Positions 8,521 to 17,762 of a stretch of 64,000 nucleotides of DNA are shown here, one piece after another. Below the pieces are notes generated by a model. It saw only the letters and a program-made list of their open reading frames with translations. It searched no databases and was not told the origin of the DNA. The stretch is taken from positions 25,465 through 89,464 of the forward strand of contig URFM01000008.1 in NCBI GenBank assembly GCA_900547035.1, given 5' to 3'. This DNA comes from an uncultured Clostridium sp. Lineage in GTDB: Bacteria; Bacillota; Clostridia; Lachnospirales; Lachnospiraceae. Each line of letters begins with the position of its first letter. Position 1 is the stretch's first letter. Both the position numbers and the translations under genes were made by a program.

Positions 8521-9024
8521 CTAAATTTTCCAGAATATTTCAAGGTTTTTATTAAATTTAGCCAATTTATAACTAATAAGGGCCACAGCTGCAATCCCGA
8601 TCAGCGCACCTGTCCCGTCCACCGCCACATCAAAGAGGCGGCAGGCCCTGCCGGGCACAAAATACTGATGAAGCTCGTCCGTCGCCGCGTAGCCAACCGA
8701 TATCAGCCACGCCGTCCAAACGCATTTCACTCCGGGCTTTGGCGTCTTCGCGTGCAGCAGCACCGTCATAAAAATAAGCGCACCGAGGACCGCATATTCA
8801 AATGCGTGGGCAGCCTTCCGGACAGGGAAATCTATGCGCTCCACCAGCTCCTGCCGCCGTTCCTTTGGCCACTGGGAAAAACCCGGAATCAGATTTTCGC
8901 ACAGGATTGTTCCCGCGCGGTTGCTGTCCTCCGTTGATTCCTGCGCATCCCGGGCGGAAAACGTGAAGATTGCCGCCATCCATAGGATTGTCAGAAATGT
9001 AAAAATCCATTTTCCATATTTCAT
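8521..9024 (-). CDS. VanZ-like family membrane protein
   Basis: The 167-residue protein has an N-terminal membrane helix, the RKAAHAFEYAVLGALI segment and the later YAATDELHQYFVPGRACRLFDVAVDGTGALIG pattern split over helices, which together define VanZ-like proteins. Four membrane segments are visible. The family is named for a gene of teicoplanin resistance but most members have unknown roles. It ends 76 bases before the EF-G-like start, so the two may be co-transcribed. Confidence 0.88.
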   Translation of the reverse strand: MKYGKWIFTFLTILWMAAIFTFSARDAQESTEDSNRAGTILCENLIPGFSQWPKERRQELVERIDFPVRKAAHAFEYAVLGALIFMTVLLHAKTPKPGVKCVWTAWLISVGYAATDELHQYFVPGRACRLFDVAVDGTGALIGIAAVALISYKLAKFNKNLEIFWKI

Positions 9025-9142
9025 ACCGTTTCATTTTCTCCTGTACTTCTGCCAGCTATGTTGCTGTCAAGCTTACCATATGGCCGCTTCTCCGTCAATG
9101 AATATCACACATAAAAGTTTTAAAGTTTAACGCAATAAAGTG

Positions 9143-9171
9143 TTGACATTTCCCTGCAAATCCCTTACACT
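9143..9171 (+). promoter_or_regulatory. Promoter of aroF-tyrA-aroA
   Basis: Consensus -35 TTGACA and -10 TACACT with a 17-base spacer, about 45 bases before the aroF start. No T-box or other leader structure is visible between promoter and gene. Confidence 0.8.
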
Positions 9172-9216
9172 AAAATGGATTTCAAGCAGAACAACAGTCA
9201 AAAAGGAGTCTACACC

Positions 9217-10230
9217 ATGATTATCATTATGAAACCGAATTCCTCGGATGACCAGGTTAAACGGGTCACCGATTTGATTGAATCCAAAGGCCTGACCCCC
9301 CATCTGTCCAAGGGCTCCCAGGTTACCATCGTGGGAGTGGTAGGAGACAAGACCAAACTTCTCCACTCCAATGTTGAGCTTCTGGATGGCGTGGACAAGA
9401 TTGTTCCCGTCACCGAATCCTACAAGTTGGTCAACAAGAAGTTCCATCCCGATGATTCCAAAATCCCTGTAGGAAATACCTTCATCGGCCCCGGCACTTT
9501 GACGGTAATGGCCGGTCCCTGCGCCGTGGAGAGCAGGGAGCAGCTGATGGAGACGGCCTTTGCCGTAAAGAAAACAGGAGCCACCTTCCTGCGGGGAGGA
9601 GCTTACAAGCCCAGAACCTCCCCCTACTCTTTCCAGGGCCTGGAGGAGGAGGGCCTTAAATATATGAAGGAGGCCAGGGAGGCCACCGGATTGAACGTCA
9701 TCTGCGAGGTCACCAGCGCCAGAGCCATCGAGGCGGCGGTCCGGTATGTGGACATGCTCCAAATCGGCGCACGGAACATGCAGAACTTTGAACTTTTAAA
9801 AGAAGCCGGCAAATCCGGCCTTCCCGTTTTGTTAAAGCGAGGGCTTTCCGCCACCATCGACGAGTGGCTCAACGCGGCGGAGTACATCATCTCCGAGGGC
9901 AATCCCAACATTGTCCTCTGCGAGCGGGGCATCCGCACCTATGAGACCTCCACCAGAAATACCCTGGACATCAGCGCCGTGCCGGTCATCCGCCAGAAAA
10001 GCCATCTGCCGGTGATTGTGGACCCCAGCCACGCAACGGGCGTTCGGGCTTACGTTGCGCCTCTGGCTAAGGCTGCTGTGGCCGCCGGAGCCGACGGACT
10101 GATGATTGAGGTTCATCCCTGTCCGGAGAAGGCTTTGTCCGACGGGCCCCAGTCCCTGACCTTTGACGCGTTTGACCAGCTGATGAAAGAGCTGGCTCCT
10201 TACGCCAAGCTGGCCGGACGCACATTTTAG
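9217..10230 (+). CDS. aroF: 3-deoxy-7-phosphoheptulonate synthase (DAHP synthase, class I beta)
   Basis: This enzyme condenses PEP and erythrose 4-phosphate in the first shikimate-pathway step. The 337-residue protein has an N-terminal ferredoxin-like domain (about 1-70) and a TIM barrel with MAGPCAVES, FLRGGAYKPRTSPYSFQG, VLLKRG and VDPSHATG. The N-terminal domain is the one used for allosteric feedback control by aromatic amino acids in the class I beta family. The start at 9217 follows AAAAAGGAGT. It is the first gene of an aroF-tyrA-aroA operon. Confidence 0.95.
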   Translation: MIIIMKPNSSDDQVKRVTDLIESKGLTPHLSKGSQVTIVGVVGDKTKLLHSNVELLDGVDKIVPVTESYKLVNKKFHPDDSKIPVGNTFIGPGTLTVMAGPCAVESREQLMETAFAVKKTGATFLRGGAYKPRTSPYSFQGLEEEGLKYMKEAREATGLNVICEVTSARAIEAAVRYVDMLQIGARNMQNFELLKEAGKSGLPVLLKRGLSATIDEWLNAAEYIISEGNPNIVLCERGIRTYETSTRNTLDISAVPVIRQKSHLPVIVDPSHATGVRAYVAPLAKAAVAAGADGLMIEVHPCPEKALSDGPQSLTFDAFDQLMKELAPYAKLAGRTF

Positions 10231-10254
10231 ATTCACAGCTGGGAGGTATGTTTG

Positions 10255-11385
10255 ATGAGCAAATTGGAAATGACAGATTCCGTCATCGGCTTTATCGGGT
10301 TGGGGCTGATTGGCGGTTCGATTGCCAGAAGGCTGAAAAAAGTCCGGCCCGATTTGACCATTATGGCCTACATGCGCACCCGCTCTAAGTTGGAGCAGGC
10401 AAAGGCCGACGGCGTGGTGGATGTGATTCTGGACGGCATCGGTCCGGAACTGTCCCGGTGCGATTTGATTTTCTTATGCACCCCGGTGGAGTACAACGCC
10501 CAGTATCTGTCCGCCCTCCGGCCATACCTGAAGCCGGGGGCCCTCATTACCGATGTAGGCAGCACCAAAACCAGCATTCACCAGGAGATTGAACGCCAGG
10601 ATCTCACTGACTCCTTTACCGGCGGCCATCCTATGGCCGGTTCGGAAAAGACAGGCTATGAGAACTCCTCCGATCATCTTCTGGAAAATACCTATTATAT
10701 CGTCACCCCGCCCCGTGACTGCCGCCCGGATCTTCCTTTAGCGCAGCAGCCGGAGAACGTCCGCCGCATCGTGGCCGTGGCCCAGGCCCTGGGAGCCATT
10801 CCTCTGATTCTGGATTACCGGGAGCATGACAAAATTGTGGCCGCCATCAGCCATCTGCCCCATCTCATCGCCTCCAGCCTGGTGTGTCTGGTAAAAGACA
10901 ACGATTCCTCCGGCGTCATGAAGCAGGTGGCCGCAGGAGGTTTTAAAGACATTACCCGAATCGCCTCCTCCTCTCCGGAGATGTGGCAGCAAATCTGCAT
11001 GACCAACACCCGACCCATTGCGGATATCCTGCGGCAGTACATCGATTCTCTCAGCGAAATCCTGAAAGAGCTGGAAAATGCCGACAGTCCCGCCATCTAC
11101 AGCCTGTTCGATGTGTCACGCTCCTACCGCAACTCTATTACGGACCGGGCAAGAGGACCCATCGAGCCTGCCTACGAATTTTCCGTAGACGTGGTAGACG
11201 AGATCGGTGCCATTTCCACCATCTCCGTCATCCTGGCAGCCAAGGGCATCAGTATCAAAAATATCGGCATCAACAACAACCGGGAGCAGGGAGAGGGCGC
11301 GCTGAAGATTGCCTTCTACGACAAAGCCTCCATGGATGCCGCCTGGGAGCGCTTAAGCTATTACAAATACGAGCTGTCCCGCTGA
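10255..11385 (+). CDS. tyrA: Prephenate dehydrogenase
   Basis: This enzyme oxidises prephenate to 4-hydroxyphenylpyruvate for tyrosine synthesis. The 377-residue protein has an N-terminal NAD-binding GLGLIGGSIARRL motif, the FLCTPVEY and GGHPMAGSEKTGYENS segments, and a C-terminal ACT domain (about 300-377) that usually senses tyrosine. ATG at 10255 is 8 bases after GGGAGG, better spaced than the in-frame TTG one codon earlier. It lies 24 bases after aroF. Confidence 0.94.
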   Translation: MSKLEMTDSVIGFIGLGLIGGSIARRLKKVRPDLTIMAYMRTRSKLEQAKADGVVDVILDGIGPELSRCDLIFLCTPVEYNAQYLSALRPYLKPGALITDVGSTKTSIHQEIERQDLTDSFTGGHPMAGSEKTGYENSSDHLLENTYYIVTPPRDCRPDLPLAQQPENVRRIVAVAQALGAIPLILDYREHDKIVAAISHLPHLIASSLVCLVKDNDSSGVMKQVAAGGFKDITRIASSSPEMWQQICMTNTRPIADILRQYIDSLSEILKELENADSPAIYSLFDVSRSYRNSITDRARGPIEPAYEFSVDVVDEIGAISTISVILAAKGISIKNIGINNNREQGEGALKIAFYDKASMDAAWERLSYYKYELSR

Positions 11386-11432
11386 AGACGGCAGTCATTA
11401 CAAACCTATGAAGCAAAGGAGATATTTGAATT

Positions 11433-12716
11433 ATGGAATTTACAAAAGCCGTGGGGGCAATCACAGGAACTCTCACCGTTCCGGGAGATAAATCCATCTC
11501 CCATCGCGCCGTTATGCTGGGCTCCATTGCCAGCGGAACAACGGAAATTCATCATTTTCTGCAGGGAGCGGACTGTCTGTCCACCATCTCCTGCTTCCGC
11601 CGCATGGGCATCGAAATTGAGAACAGAGGAAACCTAGTTCTGGTCCACGGAAGGGGGATGCATGGATTATCTGCTCCTTCCGGGATGCTGGATTGCGGAA
11701 ACAGCGGTACCACCATGCGCCTGATGTCCGGAATCCTGGCCGCCCAGCCCTTTCCTTCCACCCTTACCGGAGACGCCTCCATCCGGAAGCGTCCCATGAA
11801 GCGGATTATGGACCCCTTATCCCAGATGGGCGCCAAAATTTCCAGCATCCATGACAACGGCTGCGCTCCCCTGCGCGTGAAGAGCAGCCGCCTTCACGGA
11901 ATTCACTACAATTCTCCCGTGGCCTCCGCTCAGGTGAAATCCTCCGTTCTTCTGGCCGGGCTCTACGCGGAGGGCGTCACCAGCGTCACGGAGCCTGCCC
12001 GTTCCAGGAATCACACGGAGCTTATGCTGCGCTATTTCGGCGCTCAGGTTACCTCCAAGGATACTACCGCTTCCGTAGAACCCGCCAATGAACTTTACGG
12101 CGCGAAGGTGGAGGTCCCCGGTGATATCTCCTCCGCCGCCTACTTCATTGCCGCCGCCCTCATGGTTCCCGGCTCCCAGATCCTGATTCGGGATGTGGGC
12201 GTCAATCCTACCCGAGACGGCATCATAAAAGTCTGCCAGGCCATGGGCGCGGACCTGACCCTGGAGAATGTACGCAGCCAGGGAGCGGAGCCCATAGCGG
12301 ATCTTCTGGTGCGCCACAGCAGCTTAAAGGGCATTGAAATCGGCGGAGCCATCATCCCCACTCTCATCGACGAGCTTCCCGTCATCGCCGCTATGGCCTG
12401 CGTGGCCCAGGGGCGCACCGTCATCCGGGATGCGGCGGAGCTGAAGGTGAAGGAATCCAACCGAATCCGGATTATGACGGAGAATCTGGCCGCCATGGGC
12501 GCGGATATCACGGAAACGGAAGACGGTATGATAATCGAGGGCGGCCGTCCCCTCCACGGAGCTGAGATTGACAGCCATCTGGACCACCGCATCGCCATGA
12601 CCTTCGCGGTGACGGCTCTGGCAGCCGACGGCGTAACAAAAATAAAAGATGCCGACTGCGTCCGCATCTCTTATCCAGGTTTCTATCAGGACCTGGCCCG
12701 GCTTCAGGAGAGCTAA
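11433..12716 (+). CDS. aroA: 3-phosphoshikimate 1-carboxyvinyltransferase (EPSP synthase)
   Basis: This enzyme transfers the enolpyruvyl group of PEP to shikimate 3-phosphate. The 427-residue protein has the two-domain inverse alpha/beta barrel signatures PGDKSISHRAVMLGS, LDCGNSGTTMRLMSG, and RKRPMKR near the N-terminal domain, and KVKESNRI with DHRIAMTF in the C-terminal domain. The active-site lysine in GDKSISHR is intact. AAAGGAG precedes the start. It is the third gene of the aromatic operon. Confidence 0.96.
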   Translation: MEFTKAVGAITGTLTVPGDKSISHRAVMLGSIASGTTEIHHFLQGADCLSTISCFRRMGIEIENRGNLVLVHGRGMHGLSAPSGMLDCGNSGTTMRLMSGILAAQPFPSTLTGDASIRKRPMKRIMDPLSQMGAKISSIHDNGCAPLRVKSSRLHGIHYNSPVASAQVKSSVLLAGLYAEGVTSVTEPARSRNHTELMLRYFGAQVTSKDTTASVEPANELYGAKVEVPGDISSAAYFIAAALMVPGSQILIRDVGVNPTRDGIIKVCQAMGADLTLENVRSQGAEPIADLLVRHSSLKGIEIGGAIIPTLIDELPVIAAMACVAQGRTVIRDAAELKVKESNRIRIMTENLAAMGADITETEDGMIIEGGRPLHGAEIDSHLDHRIAMTFAVTALAADGVTKIKDADCVRISYPGFYQDLARLQES

Positions 12717-12736
12717 TCTCCTCCTGCCCGGTCCGG

Positions 12737-14059
12737 TTACTCCTGATTTTCTTTCCAGCGGCGGATTTCCTCCAGCCGCTTTTTTGTATGCTTTTCCTGT
12801 CCCTCCTCTGTGGGACGGTAGTAGGTTCTGCCGGTCAGGGAATCCGGAAGGCACTGCATCCGGGCCATCTTCGCCTTTGTGTCGTGGGCGTACACATAGC
12901 CCTCCCCATAGTGAAGCTCTTTCATCAGCCCCGTAGGGGCGTTGCGGATATTTAAGGGGACCGGCTCCGCCAGCATGTCCTGGGCGTCCTTCTTTGCCTC
13001 CTCGTAAGCCACATAAGCGGCGTTGGACTTGGGAGCCATGGACAGATAAATCACCGTATGGCTTAAATTCACATTGCACTCCGGCATCCCCAGAAAATGG
13101 CAGGCCTGGTAGGCCGCCACCGCCAAAGGCAGGGCCTGGCTGTCCGCCATAGCCACATCCTCGCTGGCAAAGCGAATCAGCCGTCTGGCGATATACAGCG
13201 GGTCCTCCCCCGCTTCCAGCATCCGGGCCAGCCAGTAAACCGCCGCATCCGGGTCCGAATTGCGCATGGACTTGTGGAGAGCGGAAATCAGATTGTAGTG
13301 TTCCTCCCCTTTTTTATCGTAGAGAAGGCTCTTCTTTCCCAGACAGTGCTCCAGAATCTCCCTGGTCACAATGGTCCGGTCTCCCTCAATCTGCCCGTTG
13401 GTCACCGCCATCTCCAAGAGGTTGAATCCTCTTCTGGCGTCCCCGTCCGCAAACCGGGCAATCATCTCCAGCATCTCATCGGTAATCTCCACCTTCAGAT
13501 AGCCCAACCCCTCGGGGCTTTTCAGGGCCCGCTTTAAGAGCTGGCAGATGTCCTCCGCCGAAAGGCGTTCCAGCACAAAGACCCGGCACCGGGACAAAAG
13601 AGCGTTGTTGATTTCAAAGGAAGGATTCTCCGTGGTAGCGCCGATGAGGATGATGCTCCCTTTCTCTACATAGGGAAGGAAGGCGTCCTGCTGGGCCTTG
13701 TTGAAACGGTGAATCTCGTCCACGAAAACCACCGTTTTCTCTCCCATCCGCCGGTTTCCTTCCGCCTGAGCCATCACTTCCTTAATCTCTTTGATTCCGC
13801 TGGTGACGGCGCTGAAGTTGATAAACCGGGCATGGGTTCTGCCGGCAATAATCCCTGCCAGAGTGGTTTTCCCCACCCCCGGCGGGCCCCAGAAAATCAT
13901 GGAGGGAATCCGGTCCTCTTCAATCATGCGCCGCAGAACGCCCCACTCCCCCAAAAGCTGCTTTTGGCCCGCGAAATCTTCCAGCCGCTCCGGACGCATC
14001 CGGCTGGCCAGCGGCTTATATACATCCCTTACATCAAATAGTGAAAGCTGCTGCTCCAT
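12737..14059 (-). CDS. rarA: Replication-associated recombination protein A (AAA+ ATPase)
   Basis: The 440-residue protein belongs to the RarA/MgsA/WRNIP1 clamp-loader-like ATPases that act at stalled replication forks. It has Walker A GPPGVGKTT, Walker B VFVDEIHRFNKAQQDAFLP, the sensor ATTENPSFEIN and LLSRCRV, and the MgsA-type C-terminal tetramer domain with DPDAAVYWLARMLEAGEDP. It converges on aroA with 20 bases between stops and leads a possible rarA-ZIP-kinase gene string. Confidence 0.94.
   Translation of the reverse strand: MEQQLSLFDVRDVYKPLASRMRPERLEDFAGQKQLLGEWGVLRRMIEEDRIPSMIFWGPPGVGKTTLAGIIAGRTHARFINFSAVTSGIKEIKEVMAQAEGNRRMGEKTVVFVDEIHRFNKAQQDAFLPYVEKGSIILIGATTENPSFEINNALLSRCRVFVLERLSAEDICQLLKRALKSPEGLGYLKVEITDEMLEMIARFADGDARRGFNLLEMAVTNGQIEGDRTIVTREILEHCLGKKSLLYDKKGEEHYNLISALHKSMRNSDPDAAVYWLARMLEAGEDPLYIARRLIRFASEDVAMADSQALPLAVAAYQACHFLGMPECNVNLSHTVIYLSMAPKSNAAYVAYEEAKKDAQDMLAEPVPLNIRNAPTGLMKELHYGEGYVYAHDTKAKMARMQCLPDSLTGRTYYRPTEEGQEKHTKKRLEEIRRWKENQE
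12757..12785 (+). terminator. Probable terminator of the aro operon, inside the rarA 3' end
   Basis: AGCGGC (12757-12762) and GCCGCT (12775-12780) form a short stem directly followed by a T-run on the plus strand. It lies 40 bases past the aroA stop and within the coding end of the convergent rarA gene. Confidence 0.55.
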
Positions 14060-14082
14060 GTTTCTCTCCTATCCGAACGGTC

Positions 14083-14859
14083 CTATCCCAGGGCCACATC
14101 CAAAATCATCATGCATACAAAGCCCACCGCAAATCCTATCGTTCCAATATTAGAGTGTTCTCCCTGGGCCGATTCCGGAATCAGCTCTTCCACCACCACA
14201 TAGATCATGGCTCCTGCCGCAAAGGCCAGCAGATAAGGAAGGGCCGGCCCCAAAAATCCGGAGAGCAAAAGCATCACCGCTCCTCCGATGGGTTCCACAA
14301 TCCCGGAAAGCAGGCCGTAGAGAAACGCTTTTCTCCTGCCGGCCGCTTCCCTCAGGGGAAGGGAAATAATGGCTCCCTCAGGAAAATTCTGAATAGCAAT
14401 TCCAAGGGACAGAGCCAGAGCTCCCGCCAGGGTAATCTCTCCGTTCTCTGCCAGAAGCCCGGCAAGAGTTACTCCTACCGCCATTCCCTCCGGAATATTG
14501 TGAAGGGTGACCGCAAGCACCAGCATAGTACTCTTCTTCAAGCTCTTTTTGGGACCTTCCGGCTCATTAGAATCCAGATGCAGATGGGGAATCAGCTGAT
14601 CCAGGGCCAGCAAAAAGAAAATTCCCAGAAGCAGTCCGACGGCGGCCGGCAAAAATGCCAGCCGCCCCATTTCGTGGCTCATTTCCATAGCCGGTATCAA
14701 AAGGGACCACACCGAAGCCGCGATCATCACTCCGGAAGCAAAGCCCAAAAGAGCTTTCTGGACAATGGGACGGATGGCATTTTTCAGAAAAAACACGCAG
14801 CCTGCCCCCGCCGTAGTTCCGGCCAAAGGAATCATGAGTCCCAAAATAATCTGTTCCAT
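14083..14859 (-). CDS. ZIP-family divalent metal transporter
   Basis: The 258-residue integral membrane protein has about eight helices and the two ZIP metal-site helices, HNIPEGMAVGV and IQNFPEGAIISLPL. These residues line the transport path for zinc or iron in GufA/ZupT-like proteins. A cytoplasmic loop carries a small His patch (HLHLD). It starts 10 bases after the cytidylate-kinase-like gene and ends 23 bases before rarA, so it is likely co-transcribed. The metal specificity is not predicted. Confidence 0.9.
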   Translation of the reverse strand: MEQIILGLMIPLAGTTAGAGCVFFLKNAIRPIVQKALLGFASGVMIAASVWSLLIPAMEMSHEMGRLAFLPAAVGLLLGIFFLLALDQLIPHLHLDSNEPEGPKKSLKKSTMLVLAVTLHNIPEGMAVGVTLAGLLAENGEITLAGALALSLGIAIQNFPEGAIISLPLREAAGRRKAFLYGLLSGIVEPIGGAVMLLLSGFLGPALPYLLAFAAGAMIYVVVEELIPESAQGEHSNIGTIGFAVGFVCMMILDVALG

Positions 14860-14869
14860 CGCTCCCTCC

Positions 14870-15511
14870 CTAGACGTCGTAGCCCCGCAGAATCAAATAA
14901 TCCTTAATCAGGCGGATCATCTGGTCATAGTCGATGCGGCTGGCATTGATGGGAAGGTCGTAGCTCTCCATGTCCATCCACTCCCGTCCGGTGAAATACC
15001 GGTGGTACTCCGTCCGCTCCTTGTCGATGCGCTTCATCCGGCGGAGAGCCTCCTTCTCGTCCACCTGGTCCACCTCGATGACACGGCGGATTCTGGTTAC
15101 CGTATCGGCATACACAAAGATGCGGATGACGTCCTCCAGGCAGTCGCTCAGCACATAGTTGCCGCAGCGTCCCAGAATAATGCAGTTTTCCTCCTTCGCC
15201 AGCTTGCGGATTACCTCCGACTGGAAGCGGAACAGATTCTCCGGCGACGTCAGCTTCTTGGAGCCGTCCCGGCTGGGCTGGGACAAATCCGGCTTCAGGT
15301 TGGTTACAATGCGGTACAGCAGCTTGTTGCCCGCCTTCTCGTCCGCCAGACGGAAATACTGCTCTCCGATGGCGCTGGTTTCCGAGGTCAGCTTCAGGAT
15401 TTCCTCATCGTAAAAATGGATTCCCAGCTCCTCGGCCAGCCGCTTTCCGGTGATCCGGCCTCCGCTTCCGTACTGCCTTTCAATGGTAATGACAAAATGT
15501 TTTTTTCCCAT
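14870..15511 (-). CDS. Cytidylate kinase-like family protein
   Basis: The 213-residue protein has an N-terminal P-loop variant RQYGSGGRITGKRLAEELG and the helical tail of the cytidylate-kinase-like (AAA_26) family, with the LGRCGNYVL strand. The start is the ATG at 15511 preceded by AAAGGAGAGGAG; an in-frame ATG 11 codons upstream has no such site. Family members are common in Clostridia and poorly characterised; nucleotide kinase activity is inferred. It lies between a nicotinamidase-like gene and the ZIP transporter. Confidence 0.85.
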   Translation of the reverse strand: MGKKHFVITIERQYGSGGRITGKRLAEELGIHFYDEEILKLTSETSAIGEQYFRLADEKAGNKLLYRIVTNLKPDLSQPSRDGSKKLTSPENLFRFQSEVIRKLAKEENCIILGRCGNYVLSDCLEDVIRIFVYADTVTRIRRVIEVDQVDEKEALRRMKRIDKERTEYHRYFTGREWMDMESYDLPINASRIDYDQMIRLIKDYLILRGYDV

Positions 15512-15550
15512 GATCTCCTCTCCTTTCGTCCTCTCCGGGCTCATTCAGTC

Positions 15551-16063
15551 TTACTTCACGTCAATCTGGCACATTTTCATAGTTTCCAAGGCCGCCCGAT
15601 GACTTTCAGGCGTCACGCCGGCACAGCAGGCGGCGTCCACCTGGATGGGCGTTTCCGGAAGGTAAGCTTTCAGCAGAAGGGCGTTGGAAACAACGCAGAT
15701 ATCCGTACAAACTCCAATCAGCTCAATCTGGTCATATCCTCCCTTCGCCGCATAGTCCGCGCACTCCCTGCTTCCGAAGGTATGCTTCTCAAAGCGTTTT
15801 CCCTCAAAACCCTCCAGCTGTGGACAGAGTTTCCAGCCTTCCGTCCCCTTGATGCAATGAGGAACCGGAAGCCTGCGCCCTTCCTGGGTCTCGCTGTAAT
15901 TCTCAAAATGGGTATCCAGGGTGAAAACCACCTCATCCCCTTTTCCCTTATATTCCAAAACCTTGCGAACCACCGGCTCCACCGCCTGCCGGGCTTCCCG
16001 GGTCCCCAGGCTGCCGGTGATGAAGTCGTTCTGCATGTCCACTACGATGAGTAATCGTTTCAT
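15551..16063 (-). CDS. Cysteine hydrolase of the isochorismatase/nicotinamidase family
   Basis: The 170-residue protein has the family triad: Asp in VVDMQNDF, Lys in RFEKHTFGS and Cys in GVCTDICV. The DTHFENY and LPVPHCIKGTEGW segments resemble the metal-binding and substrate region of nicotinamidases, so hydrolysis of nicotinamide to nicotinate in NAD salvage is the best guess. The length is somewhat short for PncA. It is the first gene of the minus-strand string running down to rarA. Confidence 0.85.
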   Translation of the reverse strand: MKRLLIVVDMQNDFITGSLGTREARQAVEPVVRKVLEYKGKGDEVVFTLDTHFENYSETQEGRRLPVPHCIKGTEGWKLCPQLEGFEGKRFEKHTFGSRECADYAAKGGYDQIELIGVCTDICVVSNALLLKAYLPETPIQVDAACCAGVTPESHRAALETMKMCQIDVK

Positions 16064-16237
16064 GATGTCCTCCTTCTGCCGGCGGAATCCCTAGTTTGTC
16101 CTTTTCGTTTTCCGTCGGTCTTCTCTTTCTATTATACGATAGTTTCCCTCCCACTGCAAATTTTTTCTAAAAGTTTAGCCAAAGCCCGAACTAATGTATA
16201 CGGATTCGGTGAAACGAGGAAAGCAAGATATTCCCTA

Positions 16238-16266
16238 TTGACAAAACCCTCTTTCTGTATTAGGAT
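16238..16266 (+). promoter_or_regulatory. Promoter of the T-box/trpXYZ unit
   Basis: TTGACA and TAGGAT separated by exactly 17 bases, placing the transcript start near 16273, just before T-box stem I. Confidence 0.8.
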
Positions 16267-16272
16267 AAATAC

Positions 16273-16557
16273 CAAGTGAAAAACGAAACCGTTGAGAAAG
16301 AGGAGTAAGCTTTCAAATCGTTGAATCACAGAGAGCCGCAGGCGGTGGGATTGCGGTATGAAACGGAAAGCCGAATGGACTTTTGAGGGCAGTCTTGAAA
16401 AGGCGTCAGCCTCGTAGGGATTGACGGATTCCGCCCCCGTTAGACAGGCGGCACATATGCTGGTATGTGGAGAGTGGACTGTTGCAGTCAATTTTGAGTG
16501 GCACCGCGGATTTAATTCGTCTCAATTACAACTTCGGTTGTAGTTGGGACTTTTTTT
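16273..16557 (+). promoter_or_regulatory. T-box leader, predicted tRNA-Trp specific
   Basis: The leader has the hallmark T-box sequence TGGCACCGCGG (16499-16509) followed by a strong terminator and preceded by stem I with an AGAGAG-type bulge near 16331 and GGTGGGATTGCGG apical-loop sequence. A UGG triplet followed by A at 16376-16378 (in GAATGGAC) fits the specifier loop position and would read the tRNA-Trp anticodon. The antiterminator bulge reads UGGC, whose C pairs with a G discriminator base, which is the usual discriminator of bacterial tRNA-Trp. Uncharged tRNA would stabilise the antiterminator and switch on the downstream transporter. Confidence 0.9.
16519..16557 (+). terminator. T-box intrinsic terminator
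   Basis: A 14-bp stem (16519-16532 with 16537-16550, including G-U pairs), a TTCG tetraloop and seven T residues. Its 5' arm follows the T-box bulge sequence, as expected for a tRNA-controlled attenuator. Confidence 0.9.
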
Positions 16558-16626
16558 ATTCCCAAAGGCTGTTTTTCCGTCTCCCGGACCACAGGTACAT
16601 ATTATATAAACAGGAGGAACAAAATT

Positions 16627-17742
16627 ATGAAGAAAACCATCGCAATGCTTTTAACCGCAGCTTTAAGCGCATCCCTGCTGTCCGGCTGTGTCACCAAGGT
16701 TTCCGATGAAACCGCTGCCTCCAGTGCTGAGACGGAAGCCGCTGCTTCTGATTCTGCTTCCGCAGAGGAAACCACCCAGGCAGAAAGCTCCGGCGAAACT
16801 GACAGCGAGTCCACTAACCTTGCAGATGGCTCCTATACCATTGGCATCGGACAGTTTGCGGAGCACGGCTCTCTGGACAACTGCCGGGAGGGCTTCCTTC
16901 AGGGTCTGGCAGAGGAAGGTTTTGTCGAAGGAGAAAATCTGACAGTCCTTTACCAGAACGCCCAGGCAGACGGAGCCAACTCCAGCCAGATTGCCACCAA
17001 CTTTGTAGGCCGGAACGTAGATTTAATCTGTGCCATCGCCACCCCTATGGCCCAGTCCGCGTACAGCGCGGCTATGGAAACGGAGATCCCCGTTATTTAT
17101 ACTGCGGTAACAGACCCGGTTGCCGCTGAGCTTGCCACCGAGGACGGCACTCCCGTAGGCAATATCACCGGCACCAGCGACGAGCTTCCGGTGAAGGCCC
17201 AGCTGGAGATGATTCGTCAGATTCTGCCCGAGGCCAAGACCATCGGCATCATGTACACCACCAGCGAGGTAAACTCCGAATCCACCATCGCTCAGTACAA
17301 GGAGCTGGCCCCCGATTACGGCTTTGAAATTGTAGAAACCGGCATCTCCTCTTCCGCCGACGTTTCTCTGGCCGCCGACTCTCTCTTAACTCAGGTAGAC
17401 TGCATGACTAATTTAACCGATAATACGGTAGTTGCTTCTCTTCCCGTTATCCTGGATAAAGCGAACGCTTTAAATATTCCTGTATTCGGAAGCGAAATCG
17501 AACAGGTAAGGATTGGCTGCCTGGCCGCCATGGGACTGGATTACATTGAGCTTGGAAAGCAGACCGGACACATGGCCGCACAGGTATTAAAGGGCGAGGC
17601 AGAGGCCAGCCAGATGAACTACGAGGTCATTGAGGAAGCCGCTTTCTACGGTAATTCCAAAGTAGCTGAGAACCTGGGGATTACTCTTCCTGAGGAGCTG
17701 ACCAGCCAGGCAGTAGAATTATTTGACGATATCGCGCAGTAA
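16627..17742 (+). CDS. trpX: ABC transporter substrate-binding lipoprotein, predicted tryptophan (TrpX-like)
   Basis: The 371-residue protein has a lipoprotein signal (AALSASLLSGCV) with the lipobox Cys near residue 21, an Ala/Ser/Glu linker and a periplasmic-binding-protein fold of the ABC_sub_bind (PF04392) type, with IGIGQFAEHGSLDNC, VDLICAIATPMAQSA and VFGSEIEQVRIGCLAAMGLDY. It binds the substrate outside the membrane. The Trp-type T-box upstream and the following permease and ATPase match the predicted TrpXYZ tryptophan importer known from comparative genomics of Firmicutes. AACAGGAGG precedes the start. Confidence 0.88.
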   Translation: MKKTIAMLLTAALSASLLSGCVTKVSDETAASSAETEAAASDSASAEETTQAESSGETDSESTNLADGSYTIGIGQFAEHGSLDNCREGFLQGLAEEGFVEGENLTVLYQNAQADGANSSQIATNFVGRNVDLICAIATPMAQSAYSAAMETEIPVIYTAVTDPVAAELATEDGTPVGNITGTSDELPVKAQLEMIRQILPEAKTIGIMYTTSEVNSESTIAQYKELAPDYGFEIVETGISSSADVSLAADSLLTQVDCMTNLTDNTVVASLPVILDKANALNIPVFGSEIEQVRIGCLAAMGLDYIELGKQTGHMAAQVLKGEAEASQMNYEVIEEAAFYGNSKVAENLGITLPEELTSQAVELFDDIAQ

Positions 17743-17762
17743 ATCGATCATGGAGGACGATC

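Noticed and set aside
14041..14907. Open frame of 288 codons on the plus strand, His/Ser/Gln-rich
   Set aside because: It is antisense to the ZIP transporter; its composition reflects the hydrophobic codons of the real gene.
14765..16054. Long open frame on the plus strand (429 codons)
   Set aside because: It lies antisense to the cytidylate-kinase-like and nicotinamidase-like genes, has no ribosome binding site and no recognisable domain.
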